DNA from: CAZMGD01 sp964565705
Lineage (GTDB): Bacteria; Actinomycetota; Acidimicrobiia; Acidimicrobiales; Ilumatobacteraceae
Direction: 5' to 3'
Assembly: GCA_964565705.1 (NCBI GenBank)
Contig: CAZMGD010000043.1
Span: 1 to 31,264, forward strand
DNA length: 31,264 bases
Below are positions 1 to 7,551 of the stretch, piece by piece. The notes under the pieces were generated by a model. It was not told the DNA's origin. It saw only the letters and a list, made by a program, of their open reading frames with translations, and searched no databases. Position 1 is the stretch's first letter; each line of letters starts with the position of its first letter. Position numbers and translations under genes: made by a program.

Positions 1-1539
1 CTTGTAGGCGATGAGGAGGTAGTCGCGCTCGACCCCGCCGATCGTGCGCTTGACCATGCCCTCGTACTTGCCGACGCCGTGCATGTGGTGCACGACGTAG
101 TTGCCGGGCTTGAGGTCCTCGAAGAAGCCGGCCGACTCGCGCTTGCGTGCCCGCGGCTGGCGGTGCGTACGGCGGCGGCCGGTGAGGTCGGCCTCGGCGA
201 TCAGCGCGAGGCGGGCGCTCGGGATCGACGCGCCGCGGTGCAGCGGGGCGACGACGACGTAGCCGCCGGGACGGGTCAGGTCCGTGGACTCGGTCGCGCG
301 GGCGAAGTCGAGGTTGCGTTCGCGCAGCAGCTCCTCCAGGCGGGAGGCCGACCCCTCGCCGTCAGCGGCGACGACCACGGTCCAGCGGTCGGCGAGCAGC
401 GCGGTGATCCGCTGGGCGAGCCCGTCACCGCCGTCGGCGGCCAGCGGCCCCCACCCGCTCGCCGCGAGGTGCGGCGAGTCCGGGCCCTCGGGCGTCGGGA
501 CGATGCTCCACGTCTGCACGTCGGTGCCGCCGAGCAGCCGCTCGGTCGGCGCGTGCAGGCGGGGCACGGCGACGTCGGGATCGCGGCCCCACGTACCGGC
601 GAGCGTGCGGGCGAGATCGTCCTCCTCGGCGAGGAGGTCGGCGGCGCGGTCGCGCATCCGGCGCGGCTCGATCAGCACGACCTTGGCATTGGCGCCGAGC
701 ACGTCGGTGAGCAGCACGTCCCGGTCCACCAACCAGGGCAGCCAGCTCTCCATGCCGTCGAAGATGGTTCCCTCGGCCAGGCGCTCCCATTGCTCGCGGC
801 CCCACGGCTCGGTGGCCACCAGGGCGGCGGCTCGCTCGCGCACCTCCTCGCTCGGCAGCAGCTCGCGAGCGGGGAAGATCAGCGCCTCCTCGAGGTCGGC
901 GATGCTGCGCTGGTCGTTGACCCCGAACGTCGTCAGGCGATCGACGACGTCACCCCACAGGTCGATGCGGATCGGCGCGTCGGCGGTGGAGGGGAACACG
1001 TCGATGATCGCGCCCCGCCGCGCCACCTCGCCGCGGTGCTCCACCATCTCCTCGCGGCGGTAGCCCTGGTGGACGAGGTCGGCCAGCAGCTCCTCGGGGT
1101 CGATCACGGCGTCCGGGCGCACGACGATCGGCTCGATCTCGGCGGCGTCGGGCCCGAGGTGCTGCAGGAGGGCGCGCACGCCGGCGACGACGATCGCCGG
1201 TGCCCGGTCGGGGTCGCGCAAGCGCCAGAGGATCTCGAGGCGACGGCCCATCGTCTCCACGCTCGGGCTGACCCGCTCGAACGGCAGCGTCTCCCACGCC
1301 GGGAACAGCACGACCTCGCCCGCGGGCAAGAACTGCACCAGGTCGTCGTAGATCTGGCCGGCCATCGAACCGGTCGGGCAGGCGACCACCAGCGGGCGGC
1401 GCCCGCTCAGGTGGCCGAGCGCGGCGAGCAGGATCGGGCGGGCCGGCTCGGGGCAGGCGACGACGGCGTCGGGGTGGCCGAGCAGCCCGGCCAGTGCCGG
1501 TTCGGAGCGCAGCAGCGGGGGGAGCGAGGCGAGCGACAT
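1..1539 (-). CDS. mfd: Transcription-repair coupling factor Mfd, N-terminal part (runs off the window)
   Basis: Mfd is an ATP-dependent DNA translocase that removes RNA polymerase stalled at lesions and recruits UvrA. The window holds the first 513 codons, beginning at an ATG (complement of 1537-1539) and reading MSLASLPPLLRSEPALAG. The UvrB-like domain 1 is recognisable from ACPTGSMAGQIYDDL and the LFPAWETLPFERVSPS segment near residues 80-95. The last ~42 residues are the start of the RNA polymerase-interacting (CarD-like) domain, with GNYVVHHMHGVGKYEGM. The translocase motor domains lie outside the window. It is divergent from the YCII/sigma pair. In actinobacteria mfd commonly follows glmU-prs-rplY-pth, as it broadly does here with an insertion. 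Identification is firm; only the 3' part is unseen. Confidence 0.96.
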   Translation of the reverse strand, partial: MSLASLPPLLRSEPALAGLLGHPDAVVACPEPARPILLAALGHLSGRRPLVVACPTGSMAGQIYDDLVQFLPAGEVVLFPAWETLPFERVSPSVETMGRRLEILWRLRDPDRAPAIVVAGVRALLQHLGPDAAEIEPIVVRPDAVIDPEELLADLVHQGYRREEMVEHRGEVARRGAIIDVFPSTADAPIRIDLWGDVVDRLTTFGVNDQRSIADLEEALIFPARELLPSEEVRERAAALVATEPWGREQWERLAEGTIFDGMESWLPWLVDRDVLLTDVLGANAKVVLIEPRRMRDRAADLLAEEDDLARTLAGTWGRDPDVAVPRLHAPTERLLGGTDVQTWSIVPTPEGPDSPHLAASGWGPLAADGGDGLAQRITALLADRWTVVVAADGEGSASRLEELLRERNLDFARATESTDLTRPGGYVVVAPLHRGASIPSARLALIAEADLTGRRRTHRQPRARKRESAGFFEDLKPGNYVVHHMHGVGKYEGMVKRTIGGVERDYLLIAYK

Positions 1540-1680
1540 GGGTCCCTACGAGGGTAGGTCCGAACACGGCGATCCACGCCCGCGAAGATTCCTCCGGGAG
1601 CATGTCGAACGGCACACGACGGCTCCGACGGGAGAGGTGCGAGCGCCCACCGGGGGCGGGTCGCCGAGAGGAGAACCACC

Positions 1681-2040
1681 GTGAAGTACATGCTGCTGAT
1701 CTACGGCAACCAGGAGCTGTGGGAGGGCCTGGATCCTGCGGTCCTGGAGCCGATCATCCACGAGACCGAGGCACTGCAGGTCGAGCTGAAGGCCAGCGGC
1801 GAGTTCGTCGGTGCCTACGGCGTCGGCGACCAGGTGATGGCCAAGCAGGTGCACCTGGAGGATGGCCGCACGGTCGTGACCGACGGCCCCTACATCGAGA
1901 CCAAGGAGTACCTCGGCAGCTTCGACATCATCGACTGCGAGAGCCTGGAGCGGGCGATCGAGATCGCCTCCCGCGTTCCGTTCGCGAAGATCGGCCGGGT
2001 CGAGATCCGTCCCCTGATGCACGAGTCCGACTCGAACTGA
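1681..2040 (+). CDS. YCII-related (DGPF) domain protein
   Basis: A 119-residue single-domain protein of the YCII/DGPF family, a small dimeric alpha-beta fold of unsettled biochemical function. The family is recognised from the opening KYMLLIYGNQE and the signature TDGPYIETKEYLGSF around residues 64-78. The start is GTG, preceded by the strong ribosome site GAGAGGAG. Its TGA stop overlaps the ATG of the following sigma factor by one base (TGATG), so the two are almost certainly co-translated. DGPF proteins paired with an ECF sigma carrying a C-terminal extension are a known arrangement (ECF42-type), in which the DGPF protein is a suspected partner of the sigma factor. Family and pairing are secure; the role is inferred. 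Confidence 0.9.
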   Translation: MKYMLLIYGNQELWEGLDPAVLEPIIHETEALQVELKASGEFVGAYGVGDQVMAKQVHLEDGRTVVTDGPYIETKEYLGSFDIIDCESLERAIEIASRVPFAKIGRVEIRPLMHESDSN

Positions 2041-3290
2041 TGGCCGCCGCTGCCGTCGAGGACCTGCTGCGCCCGTTGGCGCCACAGGTCCTCGGCGCGC
2101 TGGTGCGCCGTCACGGGCGCTTCGACGCCTGCGAAGACGCCGTCCAGGAGGCCCTGCTGGCCGCGGCCGTGCAGTGGCCGCGCGACGGCGTGCCCGACAA
2201 CCCGGCGGCCTGGTTGACGACCGTCGCCTCGCGACGCTTGGCCGACCAGGCCCGCAGCGACATCGCCCGCCGCCGGCGGGAGGAGGCCGACGCCTCACCG
2301 GAGATGTCGACGTCCGATGTCGGGGGTGCCGACGACACGCTGACGCTGCTGTTCCTCTGCTGCCACCCGGCGCTCACGCCGGCGTCGCAGATCGCGCTCA
2401 CGTTGCGGGCGGTGGGAGGCCTCACGACGGCCGAGATCGCGTCCGCCTTCCTCGTGCCCGAGTCGACGATGGGCCAGCGGATCAGCCGGGCCAAGCAGCG
2501 GATCAAGGCCGCCGGTGCGCGCTTCGAGCTGCCGTCGGCGGGCGAGCGCGACGCGCGGCTGCGCGCCGTGCTCCACGCGCTGTACCTGATCTTCAACGAG
2601 GGGTACACGGCGTCGTCGGGCACCGAACTGCGCCGTGCCGACCTGACCACCGAGGCGATCCGGCTGACCCGCGACCTCCACGCCCGGCTACCCGGCGACG
2701 GCGAGGTCGCTGGTCTGCTGGCCCTGATGCTGCTCACCGAGGCCCGGCGGGCAGCGCGCACGTCGCCGGACCGGATGCTCGTGCCGCTCGACGAGCAGGA
2801 CCGCGACCTGTGGGACGTGGCGATGATCGACGAGGGCGTCGCGCTGGTGTCCGATTCGTTGGCCAACCGGCAGCTCGGCCCGTACCAGGTGCAGGCAGCG
2901 ATCGCCGCCGTGCACGACGAGGCGGCCACCCCCGACGACACCGACTGGCCGCAGATCCTGGCCCTCTACGAGGTGCTGGAGCGCCTCGCCCCCAACCCGG
3001 TCGTGACCCTGAACCGGGCGGTCGCGGTCGCCATGGTCCACGGCCCGCAGGCCGGCCTCGCGCTGGTCGACGAACTGGAGCAGGACGAACGCCTGCGCGG
3101 CGGTCACCGCCTGCTGTCCGTGCGCGCCCACCTCCAGGAGATGGCCGGCGAACACGCCGCCGCGCTCGCCTCCTACCGCGAGGCCGCACGGAGAACCCTC
3201 AGCCTCCCCGAGCGCCGCCACCTCGAATCCAGAGCACGCCGAGCTGGTGGCTCGCTGCGCTCGCTGTCTGCGCCTGAGCACGCCGAGTGA
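2040..3290 (+). CDS. ECF RNA polymerase sigma factor with C-terminal extension (ECF42-like)
   Basis: A 416-residue sigma factor directing RNA polymerase to an unknown regulon. Region 2 lies in the first ~80 residues (RRHGRFDACEDAVQEALLAA). Region 4 helix-turn-helix is about 120-156 (GLTTAEIASAFLVPESTMGQ). A long C-terminal extension begins near 170 with the conserved LHALYLIFNEGYTASSG of the DUF6596/TPR-like tail seen in ECF42-type factors. No anti-sigma gene is adjacent, in keeping with groups where the tail regulates activity. The ATG overlaps the stop of the YCII gene. The last ~15 codons and the stop lie inside a local tandem repeat (3232-3358), so the native C-terminus may have been altered. 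Long frames on the opposite strand here are GC shadows. Confidence 0.93.
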   Translation: MAAAAVEDLLRPLAPQVLGALVRRHGRFDACEDAVQEALLAAAVQWPRDGVPDNPAAWLTTVASRRLADQARSDIARRRREEADASPEMSTSDVGGADDTLTLLFLCCHPALTPASQIALTLRAVGGLTTAEIASAFLVPESTMGQRISRAKQRIKAAGARFELPSAGERDARLRAVLHALYLIFNEGYTASSGTELRRADLTTEAIRLTRDLHARLPGDGEVAGLLALMLLTEARRAARTSPDRMLVPLDEQDRDLWDVAMIDEGVALVSDSLANRQLGPYQVQAAIAAVHDEAATPDDTDWPQILALYEVLERLAPNPVVTLNRAVAVAMVHGPQAGLALVDELEQDERLRGGHRLLSVRAHLQEMAGEHAAALASYREAARRTLSLPERRHLESRARRAGGSLRSLSAPEHAE

Positions 3291-3358
3291 GGCTCGCTGC
3301 GCTCGCTGTCTGCGGCTGAGCGCGCCGAGTGAGGCTCGCTACGCTCGCGCCAGCGGCT
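3232..3358. repeat. Three tandem degenerate ~42-bp repeats ending the sigma gene
   Basis: Three head-to-tail copies at about 3232-3275, 3276-3317 and 3318-3358. Each starts GAG-C(A/G)CGCCGAG and contains GGCTCGCTGCGCTCGCT; the third copy has diverged. The core is partly self-complementary (GCTCGC...GCGAGC type). Copy 1 is translated as the sigma factor C-terminus and copy 2 supplies its TGA. It lies between the 3' ends of the convergent sigma and pth genes, so it could also form hairpins affecting termination. Confidence 0.75.
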
Positions 3359-3407
3359 GCGGCGCAGGTTCGTCGCAGCGTTCGTCGTGCTGGTGGACCT
3401 GTGTTCG

Positions 3408-4013
3408 TCAGGGTTCCAGTGCGTGAAACGTTTGCATGGCCGCGTCGGGGCTGTCGGCGACGATGACCTCGACGGCGTCGGCGGCGCGCTGGACGGCGAC
3501 GTCGAGCAGCTCGCGGTCCTTGGCCGGCACGCGGTTCAGCACGTGGGCGGCGCCGCGCTCCTTCGACGGTGGCTTGCCGACGCCGATTCGCACCCGCACG
3601 TAGTCCTGCGTGTGGAGGTGCTGGGTGATGCTCCGGAGTCCGTTGTGGCCGGCCAGCCCGCCGCCGACCTTGATCCGCACGGCACCGACCGGCAGGTCGA
3701 GCTCGTCGTGGACGACGATGATCGAGCCGGGCCCGTCGAGCGCGTAGCGTCGCACGAGACCGCCGACGGCGACGCCGGAGTCGTTCATGAACGTGGTCGG
3801 GAACGCCAGGACGACCCGCTTCCCGCCGACCTTGGCCTCGGCGACGAGCGCCCGGTCGCGCCCTGCCTTGAGCGTGACGCTGGCACGCCGGGCGAGCTCG
3901 ACGACGGTCTCCTCGCCGACGTTGTGGCGGCTGCGGGCGTACTCCTTGCCGGGGTTGCCCAGGCCGACCACCAAGGCGTCGAACGGCGTGCCGCGACGCT
4001 CGCGGCCGAACAT
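3408..4013 (-). CDS. pth: Peptidyl-tRNA hydrolase
   Basis: Pth cleaves the ester bond of peptidyl-tRNAs that drop off ribosomes, recycling tRNA in the cytosol. The 201-residue protein has the usual length. The expected catalytic and binding residues are present: Asn20 in VVGLGNPG, the catalytic His30 in ARSRHNVG, Asp103 in VVHDELDLP and Asn124 in AGHNGLRS. The ATG (complement of 4011-4013) lies three bases after the rplY stop, so the two form one transcription unit, the usual bacterial arrangement. It is convergent with the sigma factor gene; the 117-base gap between them holds the tandem repeat. Identification is firm. Confidence 0.97.
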   Translation of the reverse strand: MFGRERRGTPFDALVVGLGNPGKEYARSRHNVGEETVVELARRASVTLKAGRDRALVAEAKVGGKRVVLAFPTTFMNDSGVAVGGLVRRYALDGPGSIIVVHDELDLPVGAVRIKVGGGLAGHNGLRSITQHLHTQDYVRVRIGVGKPPSKERGAAHVLNRVPAKDRELLDVAVQRAADAVEVIVADSPDAAMQTFHALEP

Positions 4014-4016
4014 CGC

Positions 4017-4673
4017 CTACTCGGCGGCGTCGTCGGACGCAGGGGCCGCGCCGGCCTCGCCGTCGGCAGCCGCCTCGGTACCTTCGGCGGCCTCGCCCTC
4101 GGCCGTCTCCTCCGCCGAGCCGGCCAGAGTGAGCGCGGTGACGAGCGGGGTGTCGGGATCCAGCGACACGGTGACGCCGGCGGGCAGCGTGATGTCCGAG
4201 AGGCGGATGACGCCGCCCGGCTGCATGTCGGTGATGTCGATCACGATCGAGTCGGGGATGTTGTCGGGCGTCGTCGTGAGCTCGAGGTCGTTCAGCGCCG
4301 GGTCGACGAGACCGCCGTCGTTCTGCACGGCCTTGGCCTCACCCTCGAGCACGATCGGCACCGAGACCGTGATCTGCTCGTCGAGGCTGACCTGGAGGAA
4401 GTCGATGTGGGTCACCGTGCGGCGCACCGGGTGGCGCTGCAGCTCCTTGATGATCGCCGGATAGGCCTTGCCGTCGACCTGCAGGCTGAGCAGGGTGTTC
4501 ATCCCGGCGCTGCCCGACACGGCGTGGCGCAGCTCGCGGCGGTCGACCGTGACCGACAGCGGCGTCATGCCGTGCCCGTAGAGCACGCCGGGGATCTTCT
4601 CTTCGCGGCGGAGGCGGCGGGCGGCGGGGCTGCCCGTGGGGCGACCGGTGTTGGCGACGAGCGTGGTGGGCAT
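4017..4673 (-). CDS. rplY: 50S ribosomal protein L25 / general stress protein Ctc
   Basis: A 218-residue Ctc/TL5-type bL25, which binds 5S rRNA in the large subunit. The N-terminal L25 domain (about 1-95) includes RREEKIPGVLYGHGMTP. It is followed by the longer C-terminal TL5 domain with VPIVLEGEAKAVQNDGG and DPALNDLELTTTPDNIPDS. An acidic Ala/Glu tail (from about 190) is typical of actinobacterial Ctc. I chose the ATG at 4673 because homologues start at MPTTLVAN and a GAAGG ribosome site lies about eight bases upstream; an in-frame upstream start at 4757 has no such support. Downstream is pth. The upstream neighbour would normally be prs, but a UBP zinc-finger gene and a monooxygenase intervene. 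Confidence 0.95.
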   Translation of the reverse strand: MPTTLVANTGRPTGSPAARRLRREEKIPGVLYGHGMTPLSVTVDRRELRHAVSGSAGMNTLLSLQVDGKAYPAIIKELQRHPVRRTVTHIDFLQVSLDEQITVSVPIVLEGEAKAVQNDGGLVDPALNDLELTTTPDNIPDSIVIDITDMQPGGVIRLSDITLPAGVTVSLDPDTPLVTALTLAGSAEETAEGEAAEGTEAAADGEAGAAPASDDAAE

Positions 4674-4819
4674 GGCGTGACCTTCGACGAATGGGGACGG
4701 ACCTGGTCCGGCCAGGACGGCGGGCAAGTCTACGGTCGGAGCCCGCTCAACCACCACATGCGGCGGCGATCAGGTCGATCGCCGAAGAACGAGGTCGCAC
4801 CGCCGCGGCCCTGCCCCAG

Positions 4820-4869
4820 GTTCTCGGTCGGGTTCTGGTCGTCCTGGGTGCCAGAACCCGACCGAGAAC
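4820..4869 (+). promoter_or_regulatory. Perfect 19-bp inverted repeat (hairpin) upstream of the UBP zinc-finger gene
   Basis: Arms 4820-4838 and 4851-4869 are exact reverse complements over 19 bases, separated by a 12-base loop. The right arm reads CCAGAACCCGACCGAGAAC. It sits in a divergent intergenic region, 14 bases before the ATG at 4884, so it is not a terminator of an upstream gene. A near-identical element lies at 28586-28631 upstream of another plus-strand gene. It could be a structured 5' UTR, a protein operator or a small mobile palindromic repeat. Confidence 0.85.
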
Positions 4870-4883
4870 GCGAGACTCAGGTC

Positions 4884-5165
4884 ATGTCAGACGCACAACC
4901 CGGGGGCGGCTGCGAGCACCTCGCCGCTGCCGCAAACGAGCACCCGGATCCCGCGACGCCGCAGGGCTGTGAAGAATGCCTGCGCATCGGACAGCGTTGG
5001 GTGCACCTGCGCCTGTGCCTCACGTGCGGGCACGTCGGCTGCTGCGACTCCTCGATCGGCAAGCACGCGACCGCGCACTTCCACCGCACCCATCACCCGG
5101 TGGTGCGCAGCTTCCAGCCAGGCGAAGCCTGGCTCTGGTGCTACGTCGACGAACAGATGGGCTGA
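4884..5165 (+). CDS. UBP-type zinc finger domain protein
   Basis: A 93-residue protein made almost wholly of a UBP-type zinc finger (ZnF-UBP). Visible metal-ligand candidates follow the family pattern: Cys10 and His12, Cys29 and Cys32 (GCEECL), Cys45 and Cys48 (CLTCGHVGCC), Cys53, then His61, His65 and His70/71, followed by the aromatic segment AWLWCYVDEQMG. In eukaryotes this fold binds the C-terminus of ubiquitin. The stand-alone bacterial versions are common in actinobacteria with no settled function. The ATG at 4884 is chosen because the family begins with Cys-x-His close to the N-terminus; the ribosome site is weak. The gene is preceded by the long hairpin at 4820-4869 and is convergent, five bases away, with the monooxygenase gene. 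Confidence 0.92.
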   Translation: MSDAQPGGGCEHLAAAANEHPDPATPQGCEECLRIGQRWVHLRLCLTCGHVGCCDSSIGKHATAHFHRTHHPVVRSFQPGEAWLWCYVDEQMG

Positions 5166-5170
5166 GGCGC

Positions 5171-6409
5171 TCAGTCCAGCTGGATCCTCGCGCTCGTCGG
5201 GAGCACGGTCGGCCACGCCACGTCGCTCGGCAGCGGGTGGGCGAACTCCGGGAACTTCGGTGTGGCCTGGGCCCGGTAGTAGTCGGTCGAGTGGGTGCGG
5301 TCCTTGTCGAACTCGGGGATGACCTTGTCGCCGAACAGCTCGAGCGTGGCGAAGACCTCCTCGTCGTGGAGACCCTCGATCGGCAGGCCGAACACCAGCT
5401 GGTCCATGCCCACGTCGCCCCACTTGGTGATCTGCTCGGCGACGTCGTCGGGCGAGCCGCACAGCATGAACCCACCGTCGATGATGCCGTCGAGGAGCTC
5501 GTTGGCGTCGACGCTCGGGTCCTGCACCATGTCGTACAGGGAGATGGGCGCGTCCGGCCAGGTGATGGCGTCGATCGACTTCGGCATCGTGTCGTGGTAC
5601 ATGTTCACCATCGTCACGAGGTAGCCGCGACCACGGCGCAGGGCGATCTTGCGGGCCTCCTCGGTCGTGTCGCAGCAGATCACCGAGTTGGTGATCATCA
5701 CGTTGTCGTTCTTGAACTGGCCGATCGGATCGGTGCAGTTGGCCGCGCCCTCCTTGTAGGCATCGATCCGGCCACGGAGGTTGAAGATCGGCTCGAAGTT
5801 GAACGCGATCGCGCCGATGCCGAGCTCGCCGGCGGTCGTGAACGTGCCGGGGTTGCCGCACGCCACCCAGATCGGCGGGTGGCCCTGGCCGTAGGGCTTG
5901 GGGAGGATGTTGTGCGGGTACGGCACCGTGAACGTGTCGCCCTGGAAGTCGTAGTCGCGCTGCTCCCACATCCGCGGGATCTCACGGACGACCTCGGCCC
6001 ACTCGGGCTTGGTCGAGTTCTTGTCCATGATGTTGAACGTGGCCATCTCGTGGCTACCGGCGCCGCGGCCGGTGCCCCACTCGAAGCGGCGGTCGGTGAA
6101 GTGGTCGAGCATCGCGGCCCGCTCGGCGAAGCGAGCGGGGTGCTCCTTGCGCGGCGAGAGGCTGTTGATGCCCGTGCCGAGGTGGATGTAGTCGGTCTGC
6201 GCGGCCACCCAGCCCATCGCCACCTCAGGCGCCGACATGTGGCTGTACTCGGTGAGCGAGTGGTGCTCGCCGAACCAGGCGTACTTCCAGTTGTGCTTGT
6301 CGGCGTGGATCACGAACTCGCACTCGCGCAGGAGCTCGAGGTGCTCCATCTCGCTCGAGTGGGCCGCCGGACCCGGGATGTAGCCGTTGAGAAAGACTCC
6401 GAACTCCAT
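5171..6409 (-). CDS. LLM-class (luciferase-like) flavin/F420-dependent oxidoreductase
   Basis: A 412-residue TIM-barrel oxidoreductase of the bacterial luciferase-like monooxygenase family. Typical segments are the N-terminal MEFGVFLNGYIPG, FGEHHSLTEY (about residues 51-60), WGTGRGAGSHEM, PPIWVACGNPGTFT and the C-terminal GSPDDVAEQITKWGDVGMDQ. These enzymes use FMNH2 or reduced F420. Cofactor and substrate cannot be told from sequence, though F420 use is common in actinobacteria. The ATG at 6409 is chosen over an in-frame upstream start at 6466 because of a strong AAGGGGGA ribosome site. It sits between prs and the UBP gene, splitting the usual prs-rplY order, and has a palindrome in its upstream region, so probably its own promoter. 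Confidence 0.92.
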   Translation of the reverse strand: MEFGVFLNGYIPGPAAHSSEMEHLELLRECEFVIHADKHNWKYAWFGEHHSLTEYSHMSAPEVAMGWVAAQTDYIHLGTGINSLSPRKEHPARFAERAAMLDHFTDRRFEWGTGRGAGSHEMATFNIMDKNSTKPEWAEVVREIPRMWEQRDYDFQGDTFTVPYPHNILPKPYGQGHPPIWVACGNPGTFTTAGELGIGAIAFNFEPIFNLRGRIDAYKEGAANCTDPIGQFKNDNVMITNSVICCDTTEEARKIALRRGRGYLVTMVNMYHDTMPKSIDAITWPDAPISLYDMVQDPSVDANELLDGIIDGGFMLCGSPDDVAEQITKWGDVGMDQLVFGLPIEGLHDEEVFATLELFGDKVIPEFDKDRTHSTDYYRAQATPKFPEFAHPLPSDVAWPTVLPTSARIQLD

Positions 6410-6434
6410 GTGTCCCCCTTGGACGACAGGGTAG

Positions 6435-6449
6435 TAATGCAATGCATTA
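6435..6449. promoter_or_regulatory. Palindrome TAATGC-AAT-GCATTA upstream of the monooxygenase gene
   Basis: A perfect 6-bp inverted repeat with a three-base spacer, AT-rich in a very GC-rich setting. It lies 26 bases upstream of the monooxygenase ATG, between that gene and the 3' end of prs. Its composition and position suit a dimeric repressor operator overlapping a promoter. No regulator is adjacent, so this is only a candidate. Confidence 0.45.
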
Positions 6450-6496
6450 AAACGTTGTGCCGACACGATATCGGGATGGGGGCGATGATGTCGAAA

Positions 6497-7540
6497 CTAC
6501 GCCTGGTTCTCGCCGCCGAAGATCTCGCTGACGCTGGTGTCGTCGAAGACGGCGGCGAGTGCCTCGGCGATGATCCGCGCCACCGACAGCACCTCGATCT
6601 TGTCGATCTGCTTGTCCGGTGAGAGCGGCAGCGTGTTCGTCAACACGACCCGGCCGATGTCCGAGTTCTTCAACCGGTCGATCGCCGGGCCCGACAGGAC
6701 GCCGTGGGTCGCCATCGCCCACACCTCGGTCGCGCCGCGCGACAGCAGCAGTTCGGCGGCCGACACGATCGTGCCGCCCGTGTCGATCATGTCGTCGGTG
6801 AGGATGCACTGGCGGCCCTTGACGTCGCCGATGACGTCGAGCGCCTGGGCGATGTTCTGCATCCCCTTGGGCCGCCGCTTGTAGATGAAGGCGAGGTCGG
6901 CATTGACGTGTTGGGCCATCCGCTCGGCGACCTTGATGCGCCCGGCATCCGGGGACACGATCACGGGATCCGTGGCGTTTTCCTTGAGGTAGTCCTCGAG
7001 CACGGGCATCGCCGTGAGGTGATCGACCGGGCCCTCGAAGAAGCCCTGGATCTGCCCGCTGTGCAGGTCGATCGACACCATCCGCTTCGCGCCCGCGGCC
7101 TTGAACAGGTCGGCGACGAGGCGGGCCGTGATCGGCTCACGGCCCTCGGCCTTGCGGTCCTGGCGGGCGTATCCGTAGAACGGGCAGACGGCGGTGATCC
7201 GCTTCGCCGACGCCCGGGAGGCGGCGTCGATCATGATCAGCTGCTCCATGATGCTGTCGTTCACCGAGCACCCCTCGGTGCCGAAGTGCGTCTGCATGAT
7301 GAAGACGTCGTTGCCGCGCAAGCTGTCCTTGAAGCGGCAGCGGATCTCGCCGTTGGCGAACTGGACGAGCCCGGGATCGCCGAGCTGGATGCCGAGGTGC
7401 TCGGCGACCTCCTCGGCGAGCGCAGGGTGGGTGGTGCCCGTGTACAGGGCCATCCGCTTGGTCGTGAACTTCTCCACGGTGCTCGGCTCGTCACCGAACG
7501 GGTTGCCGTCGCCGAGCACTTGCCCTGTCGCCTCGTCCAC
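6497..7540 (-). CDS. prs: Ribose-phosphate pyrophosphokinase (PRPP synthetase)
   Basis: This enzyme makes PRPP from ribose 5-phosphate and ATP for nucleotide, His and Trp synthesis. Conserved segments include LVQFANGEIRCRF, FYGYARQDRKAEGREPI, the catalytic-loop KRRP, and the PRPP-binding LTDDMIDTGGTI. The 347-residue length exceeds the usual ~315-330 because of about 26 extra N-terminal residues before KRMALYTGTTHP. I kept the longer GTG start at 7540 because a clear GGAGG site lies five bases upstream; the inner GTG (VEKFTTKRM) has no comparable site and remains an alternative. It follows the glmU stop by 11 bases and is clearly co-transcribed with it, the standard actinobacterial pairing. 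Confidence 0.96.
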   Translation of the reverse strand: MDEATGQVLGDGNPFGDEPSTVEKFTTKRMALYTGTTHPALAEEVAEHLGIQLGDPGLVQFANGEIRCRFKDSLRGNDVFIMQTHFGTEGCSVNDSIMEQLIMIDAASRASAKRITAVCPFYGYARQDRKAEGREPITARLVADLFKAAGAKRMVSIDLHSGQIQGFFEGPVDHLTAMPVLEDYLKENATDPVIVSPDAGRIKVAERMAQHVNADLAFIYKRRPKGMQNIAQALDVIGDVKGRQCILTDDMIDTGGTIVSAAELLLSRGATEVWAMATHGVLSGPAIDRLKNSDIGRVVLTNTLPLSPDKQIDKIEVLSVARIIAEALAAVFDDTSVSEIFGGENQA

Positions 7541-7551
7541 CAGGTCCTCCG

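Noticed and set aside
79..1557. A ~490-codon open frame on the plus strand opposite mfd
   Set aside because: It is the GC-rich antisense shadow of Mfd; its translation is rich in Arg/Gly/Ala/His with no domain, while the minus strand gives clear Mfd motifs.
4820..4869. Reading the hairpin as a rho-independent terminator
   Set aside because: Both flanking genes point away from it (rplY) or start after it (UBP). There is no upstream plus-strand gene to terminate and no U-tract.
3387..5165. A ~590-codon plus-strand frame that ends with the UBP zinc finger
   Set aside because: Its first 490 codons are antisense to pth and rplY and read through the hairpin. Only the last 93 codons, from the ATG at 4884, form a recognisable protein.
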